Of a stretch of DNA of 64,000 bases, positions 35,819 to 44,843 are shown in pieces. The stretch is from positions 1 to 64,000 of the forward strand of contig JAWLCA010000013.1 of the NCBI GenBank assembly GCA_041687395.1, in the 5' to 3' direction. Position 1 is the stretch's first letter; each line of letters starts with the position of its first letter. The notes beneath the pieces were generated by a model, which saw nothing but the letters and a program-made list of their open reading frames with translations, made no database searches and had not been told where the DNA came from. The position numbers and the translations under genes are program-made. The stretch comes from JAWLCA01 sp041687395 (GTDB lineage: Bacteria; Pseudomonadota; Alphaproteobacteria; Rhodobacterales; Rhodobacteraceae).

Positions 35819-37834
35819 TCAGTTCAGCGGCCAGGGCAGTCTCGCGACCTCTTGCAGCAGGCCGGGCGGAAACACGCGGCCAAGCGAGAAGGCAAGGAAG
35901 ACGATGAACCCCACCCCCGCCGCGGCCATCACGGCAGCACGCATCCAACTCAGCCCGGCCGCGACACGGAAGAACACGAGCAGAAATATCGACGCCGCGA
36001 TCACGAAGCCGAAGGCGATGGAGAGCAGCACAAGGCCGATCAGCCATGACAGGGCGCTCCAAAGCCCCACGGGCGCATTGCCGTCCTCGCCGCCTGCCTC
36101 CAGATCCATGAATGCGGGGTCGTCCGCCGGCTTGCGAACCATGCGAAGCAGAAGAAAGGCGCCGGAGACAAGGGTGATGGTTCCGACGATGATCGGGAAC
36201 ATCTTGTCGCTGGTGCGCATGATGCCCGAGGCGTCGTAGACCGCATAGGCGGAGTAGGCCATGATCGCGAGCAGAAAGACCAACGGTGCGGCCTTGCCGC
36301 CGGTGTAGACCTCCGCGCTTTCGCGGATGTGCTTTGCCTGACGCACGCCGACGACGACAGACACGACGATGAGGACCAGAAGCGATAGCGTTAGCGGCGT
36401 GGCGATGTACTCCATTCCCACTTCGAACCCGCGACGGAACCGGCTGCCGGCAATCTGGTAAACTTGGTTGATCAGGTTCTCGGTCCGGTAGGACAGCACG
36501 TAACCGATCAGGAAGGCCGGCCGCGAATAATCGAACCGGCGCAGGAAGATGCCGAGGAAACCGATTGCGATCAGCGCCACGAGATCGCCCAACCGTTGGC
36601 TCGACTGGAACGCAGCGAAGGTGATAATCATGAAGAGGTAGGGTGCGATCAGCGTGAAGCGGATCGTCGTGATCCGCGCGATCTGCCCTGACAGCAGGAT
36701 GCAGAGCCCTGCCCCGAACACGTTGGCCAGCGCAAGTGACCACACGATCGTATAGGTCAGGTCCAGGTTGTTCCGCACCATGTGCGGACCCGCCTCGAAC
36801 CCCAGCAACGCGAGGCCGCCGATGAACACCGCCATCGAGCCCGATCCCGGGATGCCGAAGATAAGCGTCGGAACAAGCCCCCCGCCCTCCTTGGCGTTGT
36901 TGGACGATTCCGGCCCGATGACGCCGCGGATGTCGCCCTGGCCGAACTTTGACTTGTCCTTTGCCGTCTGCACCGTGAAGCCATAGGCGATCCAGTCCAC
37001 GACGGAGCCGCCCAGGCCCGGAATGATGCCGACCGCCACGCCAAGAATGGCGCTGCGAACCGACAGCCATATGTTGCGCCACCAGTCCCGCAATCCGTCC
37101 AGCCACCCCTTGCCCAGACCACCGGATCTGGAGATGGACTGGTCCTGACGCAGCAGCGAGACGATCTCGGGGATCGCATAGATCCCCAGGCCCACGATCA
37201 CCAGCTGAATGCCGTCGACGAGGTAGGGCACATCATAGGAGGCGATGCGCAGGCTTCCGCCCGCACCCGCCGTGCCGATCGTGCCAAGCAGCAGGCCAAG
37301 CCCGGCGGCCATGATCCCCTTGACCGGTACTCGCCCCGCAAGGATTGCAACCATCGACAGCCCGAGGATGATGACCATCAGCATCGCCGGAACGGTGAAG
37401 GCCAGGATCAGTGGTCGGGCGATGAGGATGAAGAAGGTCAGCGCAAATGCGCCGACCAGCCCACCGAAGAGTGAGGACATGAAGGCGGCCGAAAGCGCCC
37501 GTGCCGCCTCGCCCTTCTTGGCCAGCGGAAATCCATCCAGCACGGTCGCCTGGCTGGCCGTCGAGCCGGGGATTCCAAGCAGCACTGAGGAAAACGTATC
37601 GGATGTCGGAATGACCGCGATCAAGCCGATCATCATGGCCAGGCCAGAAACCGGCTCCATCCCGAACAGGAACGGCAGCACCAACGACAGGCCTGCGATG
37701 CCGCCCAGCCCGGGCAGAATACCAACCGATAGCCCCAGAAGAATTCCGACGATCAGGTAAAATATCTGCTGCGGCTGCAGAACAAGCGAAAGCGCTTGTT
37801 CAAGCGCCGGCAAGGCGGTCGCGATCAGGTCCAT
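35819..37834 (-). CDS. Tripartite tricarboxylate transporter, TctA-TctB fusion
   Basis: The 671-residue membrane protein begins MDLIATALPALEQALSL and joins both permease parts of a TTT importer. TctA covers about residues 1-500, with the family motifs VGILPGLGGIAGLSLVLP, SVLLGIPGSTASQATVLDG, and IIPGLGG...FGIPGSGSMAVF in the second half. From about 515 on there are four further spans of the small TctB type, after a soluble linker. TctA and TctB are usually separate genes. It lies between tctC and the TPP-enzyme gene. Confidence 0.9.
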   Translation of the reverse strand: MDLIATALPALEQALSLVLQPQQIFYLIVGILLGLSVGILPGLGGIAGLSLVLPFLFGMEPVSGLAMMIGLIAVIPTSDTFSSVLLGIPGSTASQATVLDGFPLAKKGEAARALSAAFMSSLFGGLVGAFALTFFILIARPLILAFTVPAMLMVIILGLSMVAILAGRVPVKGIMAAGLGLLLGTIGTAGAGGSLRIASYDVPYLVDGIQLVIVGLGIYAIPEIVSLLRQDQSISRSGGLGKGWLDGLRDWWRNIWLSVRSAILGVAVGIIPGLGGSVVDWIAYGFTVQTAKDKSKFGQGDIRGVIGPESSNNAKEGGGLVPTLIFGIPGSGSMAVFIGGLALLGFEAGPHMVRNNLDLTYTIVWSLALANVFGAGLCILLSGQIARITTIRFTLIAPYLFMIITFAAFQSSQRLGDLVALIAIGFLGIFLRRFDYSRPAFLIGYVLSYRTENLINQVYQIAGSRFRRGFEVGMEYIATPLTLSLLVLIVVSVVVGVRQAKHIRESAEVYTGGKAAPLVFLLAIMAYSAYAVYDASGIMRTSDKMFPIIVGTITLVSGAFLLLRMVRKPADDPAFMDLEAGGEDGNAPVGLWSALSWLIGLVLLSIAFGFVIAASIFLLVFFRVAAGLSWMRAAVMAAAGVGFIVFLAFSLGRVFPPGLLQEVARLPWPLN

Positions 37835-37869
37835 GGTTCAATTCCAGTCTGGACGGGCCAAGAAGAATG

Positions 37870-37895
37870 CCTCCGCCGGGTGTCCGGCGGAGGCG
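37870..37895 (-). terminator. Perfect intercistronic hairpin between tctC and tctAB
   Basis: GCCTCCGCCGG and its exact complement pair around GTGT, an 11-bp stem just after the tctC stop. It parallels the hairpin between ugpB and ugpA and probably raises binding-protein mRNA over permease mRNA. Confidence 0.8.
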
Positions 37896-37906
37896 GTCCC
37901 GTCAGA

Positions 37907-39007
37907 TCACTCCAGCACGATCTGGTAATCGTCGCGCAGCCAGTCCAGCACGTATTGCTTCGCTTCGGGAGAGATCGTCGTCGCCAGCCGGTGGGCGTTC
38001 CGCGCCGCGTCGCCGATCATCTGCGGATAGACGCCGAGCTCGGCCGCCGACAGCTCTGCAAAGTCGTCGCGGGCCAGCATGTCGCGCAGGCCGGTGCGAT
38101 ACAGCTCCACCAGCTCGTTCGAGGCGGTTCCCGGAAGGTAGATGATCTTCTGCGCCGGGAATCCTGCGGTGAAAAAGGCCTGCCAGGCCTCCCATGCCAC
38201 GCCCTCTGTCTCGCAGGCGGCCGTGGCCTCGCAGACCTCCTTGAACGACGGCATGTCGGGGAACGTCGGATCGCGGACGATATTGCCATCGTCATCCAGA
38301 GCACCCCACGAGAACAACGGCACCGCAAGCCCCTGCTCCACCATCGGGACGACGCTCGAGATGTATGCAGAGGACGTCTGGTAATCGAGGTTTGCCTCGC
38401 CGCGCTCGAACATCAGGCGACCGTCACCGCGCCCTTCGACGCCAAAGACCGGCTCCACATCCAGACCAAGCAGCTTGAACGCCAGCAGCGGCACCAGATC
38501 AAGCGACGTGGCCCCCTGTGAGCCGTAGAGGAAGAACTCGTCCTGCAGATTGTCGGCCGTCCCGTCCCACTTGTCGGCGAGGTCACCCGAGAGATAGGCC
38601 ACGCCGCCCGTGCCCGACGCGAGCAGCGGAATCCAGTCGTTATAGTCGTACCGGACCCGAGGGTCGCCGAGCAAATAGGGAAACTGTGTCGAGCCCGAGG
38701 TGCCGAATATGAGCGTGCCGTCATCGGTAGTCTGTTCGGCGAACCAGTTCGCGCCCGTGGTCGAACCGCCACCCGGACGATAGCGAACGACAACCGTTGG
38801 CTGACCGGGCAGATGCTCGCTCAGCAATGGGGCAAAGAACTGTGCCCAGCGGGCGGAGCCGCCGGATTCCGCGAACGGGATCACGAAGTCTACCGTCTTG
38901 CCGGCCAGATCCGCGGCCGACGCCGGCGCGGCCAGTCCCAATCCAGCGCCGCCAGCCGCGGCAATTGCAACGGCGGACATGCCCGTTTTGATCGTGTTCA
39001 GTGCCAT
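37907..39007 (-). CDS. Periplasmic TctC-type solute-binding protein
   Basis: The 366-residue protein has a Sec signal (MALNTIKTGMSAVAIAAAGG, cut near ASAAD) and the TctC/Bug fold: TVDFVIPFAESGGSARWAQF, the carboxylate-binding loop VVRYRPGGGSTTGANWFA, and the second strap with YGSQGATSLDLVP. A Cys pair in VCEATAACETEG is unusual. An AGGGAGGAAG site precedes the ATG. With tctAB and the TPP enzyme it forms an uptake-and-breakdown operon for a carboxylate that remains to be named. Confidence 0.9.
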   Translation of the reverse strand: MALNTIKTGMSAVAIAAAGGAGLGLAAPASAADLAGKTVDFVIPFAESGGSARWAQFFAPLLSEHLPGQPTVVVRYRPGGGSTTGANWFAEQTTDDGTLIFGTSGSTQFPYLLGDPRVRYDYNDWIPLLASGTGGVAYLSGDLADKWDGTADNLQDEFFLYGSQGATSLDLVPLLAFKLLGLDVEPVFGVEGRGDGRLMFERGEANLDYQTSSAYISSVVPMVEQGLAVPLFSWGALDDDGNIVRDPTFPDMPSFKEVCEATAACETEGVAWEAWQAFFTAGFPAQKIIYLPGTASNELVELYRTGLRDMLARDDFAELSAAELGVYPQMIGDAARNAHRLATTISPEAKQYVLDWLRDDYQIVLE

Positions 39008-39328
39008 GTTGCTTCCTCCCTAGTCACAATGGCGGGGACCCACCTCCCCCGTGGGCACCCCAGTTTCTTCTGCGCGCGAACATTGTCGCCGCGGACAGCG
39101 GATCACAAACGCGTTTTTCGCATGCATCAATGAATCATTCTCATCGTTGGGCAAAGTCTGATGCATTGAACTGTGCAAGGAAGAGGCACCCTGCGTTCGT
39201 GGAAGCAGAGCGTACGCGGGGACACCAGACCTTTCCCCGAGGCCAGTTGCACGCATCTTTCCCCACGCTTCGGATCTCTTGACAGGTTGTTAATGCCATG
39301 GTTCCATTCAACTCAAGAGCTAGAGGGC
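39008..39328. other. Intergenic region with possible promoters for tctC and the prodomain-like gene
   Basis: This 320-nt stretch separates tctC (leftward) from the prodomain-like gene (rightward). A TTGACA at 39279-39284 could be a -35 element for the rightward gene. If so, the transcript would begin near 39315 and the start codon would be the ATG at 39329 and not the one at 39293. No ORF, repeat or hairpin of note was seen in the rest. Confidence 0.4.
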
Positions 39329-39628
39329 ATGTTGCTCCGCTCAACTGAAGGGGGTGCCCTTTTGGGCATGTCGGCTATGGGGATTACCCTGATCGTCGAT
39401 GCACAGACCGCCGCGCCGCTTCATGATCGCGATCCGCGCCACCCTCTGATGGCAGCCATACGCGCTGCCGGGGCAGAGATTTATTCCATGCCCGCTTTCG
39501 CGCCCGACGAACCGGGCGCGCGCACTTTCTCCATCGATACGGACGATCCGCAGGTGCTGGCCGAAACGCTGCGCGATCTGCCAGGGGTGGAGGCATGTTA
39601 CGTCAAGCCCGACGATCAGCTGCCCTGA
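39329..39628 (+). CDS. Small protein resembling a subtilase prodomain (inhibitor I9-like)
   Basis: The 99-residue product begins MLLRSTEGGALLGMSAMGIT and its C-terminal half reads FSIDTDDPQVLAETLRDLPG, then VEACYVKPDDQLP. The next gene has the same order before its protease domain: FYQVEADDGELDKLAEALAK, then DPVAAAYVKPPSSP. The small protein therefore looks like a free-standing copy of the protease prodomain. Such domains fold and inhibit subtilases. The ATG at 39329 has GAGGG just upstream; 39293 (longer) and 39368 (shorter) are alternatives. It is in the same direction as, and 110 nt before, the protease gene. Confidence 0.65.
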   Translation: MLLRSTEGGALLGMSAMGITLIVDAQTAAPLHDRDPRHPLMAAIRAAGAEIYSMPAFAPDEPGARTFSIDTDDPQVLAETLRDLPGVEACYVKPDDQLP

Positions 39629-39739
39629 GCATTTTCGACGGGCAGGCGGGCTGACAATCCAACCGGGGCAGTCTGGTGGCCCCGTACCGCGCCGTGAGGG
39701 TTTTTCCGCGGCATCAAGACGTTCGCAAAGGAGATTGTC

Positions 39740-41704
39740 ATGTCGAAGACCCCCAAGAAATCCAGGAAGGAGAGCGGCGGCGATCTGCCCGAAAGCCCCC
39801 GAGAACTGATCGTCATGATGCGCCCCGAGGCCGAGGTCGCGACGACCGAGATGGGCATGACCAGCCGTTCCGGCATGGGACTGGGCAAGCTCACCGACCT
39901 GTTGAAGGACGCAGGCGCCGAAATGCACCCGCTGTTCGGCCCGACGGAGGATAGGGTGCGCGGCGAAATGGGCTTCGCGGCCACCTCGGACGCAGGCGAT
40001 CCGTCCACGTTCTATCAGGTGGAAGCCGACGACGGCGAGTTGGACAAGCTGGCCGAAGCGCTGGCCAAGACCGATCCCGTCGCCGCAGCTTATGTGAAGC
40101 CGCCCAGCTCTCCCGCCACGCTGTTCGAGGAGGTGGAGCCCGCCACGGAAAGCCCGCCCAGCACGACGCCGAATTTCACGAACCGCCAGACCTATCTTGA
40201 CCCGGCGCCCGCTGGGATAAACGCCCGTTGGGCCTGGACCCAGTCTGGCGGCCGTGGCCGCAATGTGCAGCTGATCGATATCGAGGGCGCCTGGCGCTAT
40301 ACGCATGAGGATCTGCGCGCCAATCAGGGCGGAGTCATCGGCGGAACGCAGTCGTCCGACATCGGCTGGCGCAACCACGGCACGGCAGTGATCGGCGTCT
40401 ATGGCGGCGACAACAACAGCTTTGGGATCACCGGCATCGCGTCAGACGCGAACTGTCGCGCCTATTCGATATTCGGTCCGGGCAACTCCTCTGCGGCCGC
40501 GATCCGCGCCGCCGCGCAGCGCCTGCGCGCCGGCGACATCATCCTGATCGAATTGCACCGCCCCGGCCCACGGCACAACTTTGCCAGCCGGAGCGATCAG
40601 CGCGGATACATCGCGGTTGAATGGTGGCCAGATGACTGGGCCGCGATCAAGTTCGCGACCGACCGCGGTGTAATCGTCGTGGAAGCCGCCGGCAACGGCG
40701 CCGAGAATCTGGATGATGCGATCTACAACACCCGCCCATCCGGGTTTCCGACCACATGGCGCAACCCGTTCAACCGCTCCAACCCCGATTGCCGCGCCGT
40801 GGTCGTTGGCGCTGGGGCACCGCCTTCTGGCGCGCATGGCCCCGACCGCTCGCGGCTCGACTTCTCGAACTACGGCTCTTGCGTGGATGCGCAGGGATAT
40901 GGCCGCGAAGTCTGCACCACGGGATATGGCGACCTGCAGGGCGGCACGAACGAGGACCTGTGGTACACCGCCCGCTTCAGCGGCACATCCTCGGCCAGTC
41001 CGATCATTGTGGGCGCTTTGGCCTGCGTGCAGGGGATGCTGCGCGCCCGTGGCGCAACCTTGCTGACGCCACAGACCGCCCGTGCTCGCTTGCGCTCCAC
41101 TGGCAGTCCGCAGACGGATGCACCGGGACGTCCCGCCTCGCAGCGCATCGGAAACCGGCCCGATATCCGGGGTATCTGGAGTGCATTGTTCCCGAAGGCG
41201 GCGATCAAGGACGTGATCGACAACAAGGGCGGCAAGGAGATTGAGAAGAAAGTCGAGACCAAGGAGATCGACAAGAAGATCGAGATCAAGGAAGCCAAGG
41301 ACACGAAAGAGAAAGAAAAGGAGAAGGACAAAGATATCAAGGACCTGAAGGACAAAGAGAAGGAAAAGGAAAAGGATATCAAGGAGAAAGACATCAAGGA
41401 GATCCGCGAGAAGATCAAGGACCAGAAGGAGTTCGACAAGAACCCGGCCGAGAAGATCAAGGACGCGGTCGAGGGCGGCAAGCTGCGCGAGGTCTTCGGC
41501 GGGCCAAGCGCCGAACCGCTGGAGTCACGGGTTGCGGCGCTCGAGGCACAGCTCGCGCATTTCATCGGTGCGGACCTGCGCCCCGACGTCGGAACCTCGG
41601 TCTACGACGACGAGAGTGCCCGCCTTGAACAACTTCGCCAAGAGGCGGAGGCGCAGTTGGAGTCTGCCAAGGGCGCCAAGGACATGAAGGACGCCGAGGT
41701 TTGA
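39740..41704 (+). CDS. S8 family serine protease with prodomain-like start and charged K/E/D tail
   Basis: The 654-residue protein has no clear signal peptide. Residues 20-128 form a prodomain-like region (RELIVMMRPEAEVATTEMGM ... AAYVKPPSSP). The protease domain has Asp180 in QLIDIEG, His213 in NHGTAVIGV and Ser417 in SGTSSASPII. Residues 488-578 are almost wholly Lys, Glu, Asp and Ile in KEIEKKVETKEIDKKIEIKE-type repeats, and the DNA there turns A/G-rich. A final 70 residues contain a coiled coil (ESRVAALEAQLAHFIG). The tail is unlike any normal subtilase extension. An ATP-grasp pair follows, and the tail is a plausible substrate for it. Confidence 0.88.
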   Translation: MSKTPKKSRKESGGDLPESPRELIVMMRPEAEVATTEMGMTSRSGMGLGKLTDLLKDAGAEMHPLFGPTEDRVRGEMGFAATSDAGDPSTFYQVEADDGELDKLAEALAKTDPVAAAYVKPPSSPATLFEEVEPATESPPSTTPNFTNRQTYLDPAPAGINARWAWTQSGGRGRNVQLIDIEGAWRYTHEDLRANQGGVIGGTQSSDIGWRNHGTAVIGVYGGDNNSFGITGIASDANCRAYSIFGPGNSSAAAIRAAAQRLRAGDIILIELHRPGPRHNFASRSDQRGYIAVEWWPDDWAAIKFATDRGVIVVEAAGNGAENLDDAIYNTRPSGFPTTWRNPFNRSNPDCRAVVVGAGAPPSGAHGPDRSRLDFSNYGSCVDAQGYGREVCTTGYGDLQGGTNEDLWYTARFSGTSSASPIIVGALACVQGMLRARGATLLTPQTARARLRSTGSPQTDAPGRPASQRIGNRPDIRGIWSALFPKAAIKDVIDNKGGKEIEKKVETKEIDKKIEIKEAKDTKEKEKEKDKDIKDLKDKEKEKEKDIKEKDIKEIREKIKDQKEFDKNPAEKIKDAVEGGKLREVFGGPSAEPLESRVAALEAQLAHFIGADLRPDVGTSVYDDESARLEQLRQEAEAQLESAKGAKDMKDAEV

Positions 41705-41762
41705 GGCATTCCTCGTCCCTGCGGGCCGGGAGTCTCCGGCCCGCTGCCTGCCTGGGGGCACC

Positions 41763-42446
41763 ATGTATGCGGTGATCTGCGACCCGGGCGACCGATCCGC
41801 GCTCTGGGCTGCAGACCGGCTTCGCGGGCGGCTTGACGACGTGCGTCTGATCCCGGCCGATCTGTTGGCGCTGACGCCGGATTTCCACCTGCTGCTGGAG
41901 GGCGCGGCGGTCGACGCCGCCGTGATCCTGCCCGATGGGACGGCGGTCGGCCCGGCGAGCTGCCGTGGTGTGCTGAACCGCGTCACCCGCACGCCAACTG
42001 TGGCGGCCGGGACGGCGGATGCAGCTTATGCCGCTGAGGAGATGACGGCGATAACCCTCGCCTATCTGGCTGCCTTCGGCCCGCGGATTGTGAACCGGCC
42101 CGATCCCGCCAGCCTGTTCGGGAGTGAGCATGGAGCCCAAGGCTGGCTTCACATGGCGGCGCTGGCCGGTTTGCCCGCGTCGCCGTTCCGGCTGTCTGCT
42201 ACCGGGCCGGAGCCATTGCCACCGATGGCAGCGCAGATTCTGGTCATAGGGAACCATGCCTTCGGGGCAGCCGGGGCGATGGCCACGCGCGCGGTCGATC
42301 TGGCGCAGATGGCCGGCGTGCAAATCCTTTCCGTTGCGCTTGCAGCTGATGGAACGGTCGTAGGCGCCACCGCGCTCCCTGATCTCTCCCTTGCCGGGGA
42401 AACGGGCGCTGATGCGCTGGCTGAACTTCTCAGGGGTCTGCCATGA
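41763..42446 (+). CDS. Unknown protein paired with the ATP-grasp ligase
   Basis: The 227-residue product begins MYAVICDPGDRSALWAADRL and has a Rossmann-like alternation of strands and helices. No ATP-binding or metal motif is evident. Its stop overlaps the start of the ATP-grasp gene by 4 nt (ATGA), so the two are translated together. The arrangement resembles ATP-grasp systems in which a partner protein accompanies the ligase. I do not recognise a family. Confidence 0.6.
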   Translation: MYAVICDPGDRSALWAADRLRGRLDDVRLIPADLLALTPDFHLLLEGAAVDAAVILPDGTAVGPASCRGVLNRVTRTPTVAAGTADAAYAAEEMTAITLAYLAAFGPRIVNRPDPASLFGSEHGAQGWLHMAALAGLPASPFRLSATGPEPLPPMAAQILVIGNHAFGAAGAMATRAVDLAQMAGVQILSVALAADGTVVGATALPDLSLAGETGADALAELLRGLP

Positions 42447-43348
42447 TCCTGCTGGTGGGCAGCCCCGAAGAAGGGCCGATCGCTTGTGTCACTGCCGCGC
42501 TTGATCGCGCGGGTGCCGCCCATGTGATGTGCGATCTGTCGCAACCGATGCAGGGCGCGCATCTGCTCGGCGTCGGTGGCCAGTTGACGGGCTGGTTTTG
42601 TCTGAGGGACGGCAGGGAGGTCGACTTGGGGGGCGTGCGCGCCGTCTATGCCCGCTTGCTCGACCACAGCCGCTTTCCAGCCTATCGACACCTTTCGCAT
42701 GACCAGCGTTGCGTTGCCGACAACGCGCACGGCGTGCTCACGACCTTTCTGGAGCTGACCGATGCGCTGGTCATCAACCGAACGTCAGCGATGGGGTCGA
42801 ACCGCTCAAAACCCTATCAGATCGGACTGATCCGCGAGTTGGGCTTTGACGTGCCGCCAACACTGGTCACGAACAACCCCGACCGGGTGCGCGCGTTTCA
42901 GGCCCGCCACGGCCGGGTCATCTTCAAGAGTGCTTCTGCCGTGCGGTCGATCGTGACCGAACTGGACGACGCCGCAATGTCCCGGCTGGGCGCAATCCGG
43001 GCCTGCCCGGTGCAGTTCCAGGCCCTGGTTCCCGGGATGGATATCCGTGTGCATGTGGCCGGCGAGCAGGTCTTTGCGACCGCGTGCAAAAGCCCGGTGA
43101 TCGATTATCGCTATTCCGGGGGCGAGGCGGTGCTGGAGCCTTTCGATCTGCCGGACGACATGGCGGGGCGTTGCGTCGCGATGGCGCAGGCGCTGGATCT
43201 TCCGGTGGCAGGCATCGACCTGAAGCAGCGGCGCGATGGCGGCTGGACCTGTTTCGAGGTCAATCCCTCGCCCGGGTTTTCGTGGTTCGAGCACGCCACC
43301 GGGCAGCCGATCTCGGATGCAATCGCGGCGTTGCTGATCGCGGCATGA
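42443..43348 (+). CDS. RimK-like ATP-grasp ligase
   Basis: The 301-residue protein begins MILLVGSPEEGPIACVTAAL and has the ATP-grasp plan: an N-terminal domain, SNRSKPYQIGLIRELGFDVP (subdomain entry), VIFKSASAVRSIV with the ATP-binding Lys, and FEVNPSPGFSWFEHATG with the metal-binding Glu and Asn near residues 270-275. This subgroup includes RimK-type glutamate ligases and graspetide ligases that join carboxylates to amines or hydroxyls. It follows the subtilase with the K/E/D tail. Its role as modifier of that protein is inference. Confidence 0.85.
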   Translation: MILLVGSPEEGPIACVTAALDRAGAAHVMCDLSQPMQGAHLLGVGGQLTGWFCLRDGREVDLGGVRAVYARLLDHSRFPAYRHLSHDQRCVADNAHGVLTTFLELTDALVINRTSAMGSNRSKPYQIGLIRELGFDVPPTLVTNNPDRVRAFQARHGRVIFKSASAVRSIVTELDDAAMSRLGAIRACPVQFQALVPGMDIRVHVAGEQVFATACKSPVIDYRYSGGEAVLEPFDLPDDMAGRCVAMAQALDLPVAGIDLKQRRDGGWTCFEVNPSPGFSWFEHATGQPISDAIAALLIAA

Positions 43349-43374
43349 AAAAGGCCGCGCCAAGCGGCGCGGCC
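43348..43374 (-). terminator. Terminator after tig, also behind the ATP-grasp gene
   Basis: GGCCGCGCC and GGCGCGGCC pair around AAGC (43353-43374). On the minus strand a run of five T follows, so it ends tig transcription; it sits directly after the ATP-grasp stop and can serve both strands. Confidence 0.85.
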
Positions 43375-43396
43375 AAATCCTTTCACATCAAGACGC

Positions 43397-44728
43397 TCAG
43401 GCCTCGTCGAGTGCCTCGATGGCCTTGTCCAGCTCTTCCTTGCTGACCGTTTTCTCGGTCACGGTCGCGCCGGCAAGGACGTGATCGACAACCTTGTCCT
43501 CGAAGATCGGCGCGCGCAGCTGCTGCTGCACCTGCGGGTTCTTCTGCACGAACTCGAAGAACTGACGCTCCTGGCCCGGATACTGCCGCGCCTGCGCCAG
43601 CACCGCCTGGGTCATTTCCTGATCGCTGACCTGAACCTCGGCCTTGCGGCCGATCTCGGCCAACAGCAGCCCAAGGCGCACGCGGCGCTCGGCAAGCCGC
43701 TTGTGCTCATCGGTCACCTCGACATCTCCATGGTCGTGGCCCTGCACCTCCGGGTGCTCGTCATGCCACAGTTGATGCGCGATCTGTTTCGCCTCGGCAT
43801 CAACCAGGCTTGGCGGGAGATCGAACTTCACCAAATCGTCCAGTTCGTCGAGGAGCGCACGCTTCATCACTGCGCGGCTGGCACCTGAATACTCGGACTC
43901 GAGGCGTTCCTTGACCTGTTCCTTCAGCGCATCAAGGCTCTCGGCGCCGTATTTCTTGGCCAGTTCTTCATCGATCTCGGCCGGCTTCGGACCCTTCACT
44001 GCCTTCACGGTGCAATCGAATACGGCTTCCTTGCCCGCAAGGTTCGGCGCGCCGTACTCGGCAGGGAAGGTCACGTTCACAGCCACTTCTTCGCCCGCCT
44101 TGGCGCCGACCAACTGCTCCTCGAACCCCGGGATGAAGCTGTTGGAGCCGAGCACGAGGGGATAATCCTCGGCAGAGCCGCCCTCGAACGCCTCTCCATC
44201 GACCTTGCCGACGAAATCGATGACGACCTGATCGCCCTCTTTCGCCTTCGAACCCTTACGCCGGTCTTCGAAGTTCTGCGCGTCGGCGGCAAGCTTCCCC
44301 AGCGTTTCCTGGACAGCCGCGTCGTCGGCCTCAACCACCAGTTTCTCCAGCTTCAATCCGGACAGGTCAACCTCGGGAATCTCGGGTAGTGCCTCGTAGG
44401 ACATCGCGACGACGACATCCTCGCCTTCCTTCCAGTCCTCGTTGGTCATCTTGACATCGGGCTGCATCGCCGGGCGATCGCCGCTCGCCTCGAAATGCTC
44501 GCGCATCGCACCGTCGATGGCGTCCTGCATCGCGTCGCCCAGCAGGCGCGGGCCAAACTGCTTGCGCAAAAGCGGCATCGGCACCTTGCCCTTGCGAAAG
44601 CCCTTCATCTCGACCTCGGGCCGGGCTTCTTCCAGCTTTTCCGTGACCTTCGCGTCCAGTTCAGCCGCCGTGACGGTGATGGTGTAGCCGCGCTTGAGGC
44701 CGTCGTTCAGGGTCTCGGTGACCTGCAT
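43397..44728 (-). CDS. tig: Trigger factor (ribosome-bound chaperone)
   Basis: Trigger factor meets nascent chains at the ribosome exit. The 443-residue protein has the ribosome-binding domain with GFRKGKVPMPLLRKQFG near residue 44, a PPIase domain from about 150 to 245 (GDQVVIDFVGKVDGEAFEGG, then FEEQLVGAKAGEEVAV), and a helical C-terminal chaperone domain. Length and order are normal. It lies just downstream of two tRNA genes on the same strand. Confidence 0.97.
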   Translation of the reverse strand: MQVTETLNDGLKRGYTITVTAAELDAKVTEKLEEARPEVEMKGFRKGKVPMPLLRKQFGPRLLGDAMQDAIDGAMREHFEASGDRPAMQPDVKMTNEDWKEGEDVVVAMSYEALPEIPEVDLSGLKLEKLVVEADDAAVQETLGKLAADAQNFEDRRKGSKAKEGDQVVIDFVGKVDGEAFEGGSAEDYPLVLGSNSFIPGFEEQLVGAKAGEEVAVNVTFPAEYGAPNLAGKEAVFDCTVKAVKGPKPAEIDEELAKKYGAESLDALKEQVKERLESEYSGASRAVMKRALLDELDDLVKFDLPPSLVDAEAKQIAHQLWHDEHPEVQGHDHGDVEVTDEHKRLAERRVRLGLLLAEIGRKAEVQVSDQEMTQAVLAQARQYPGQERQFFEFVQKNPQVQQQLRAPIFEDKVVDHVLAGATVTEKTVSKEELDKAIEALDEA

Positions 44729-44843
44729 CTATCCTTCGTCCTTCCTTACCTCCGAACGCCCGCGGAAGCCCCTGCCCCCACCTGTCAGCGCTTCGGATTC
44801 AAATCCGTCAATGCGGGCACATGCCCCAGCCTGCATGGCCGCG

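Noticed and set aside
44780..44815. GGATTTGAATCC between tig and tRNA-Leu, like a T-arm of a third tRNA
   Set aside because: No acceptor, D or anticodon stem can be formed around it. It is a short palindrome and perhaps a tRNA scrap, not a gene.
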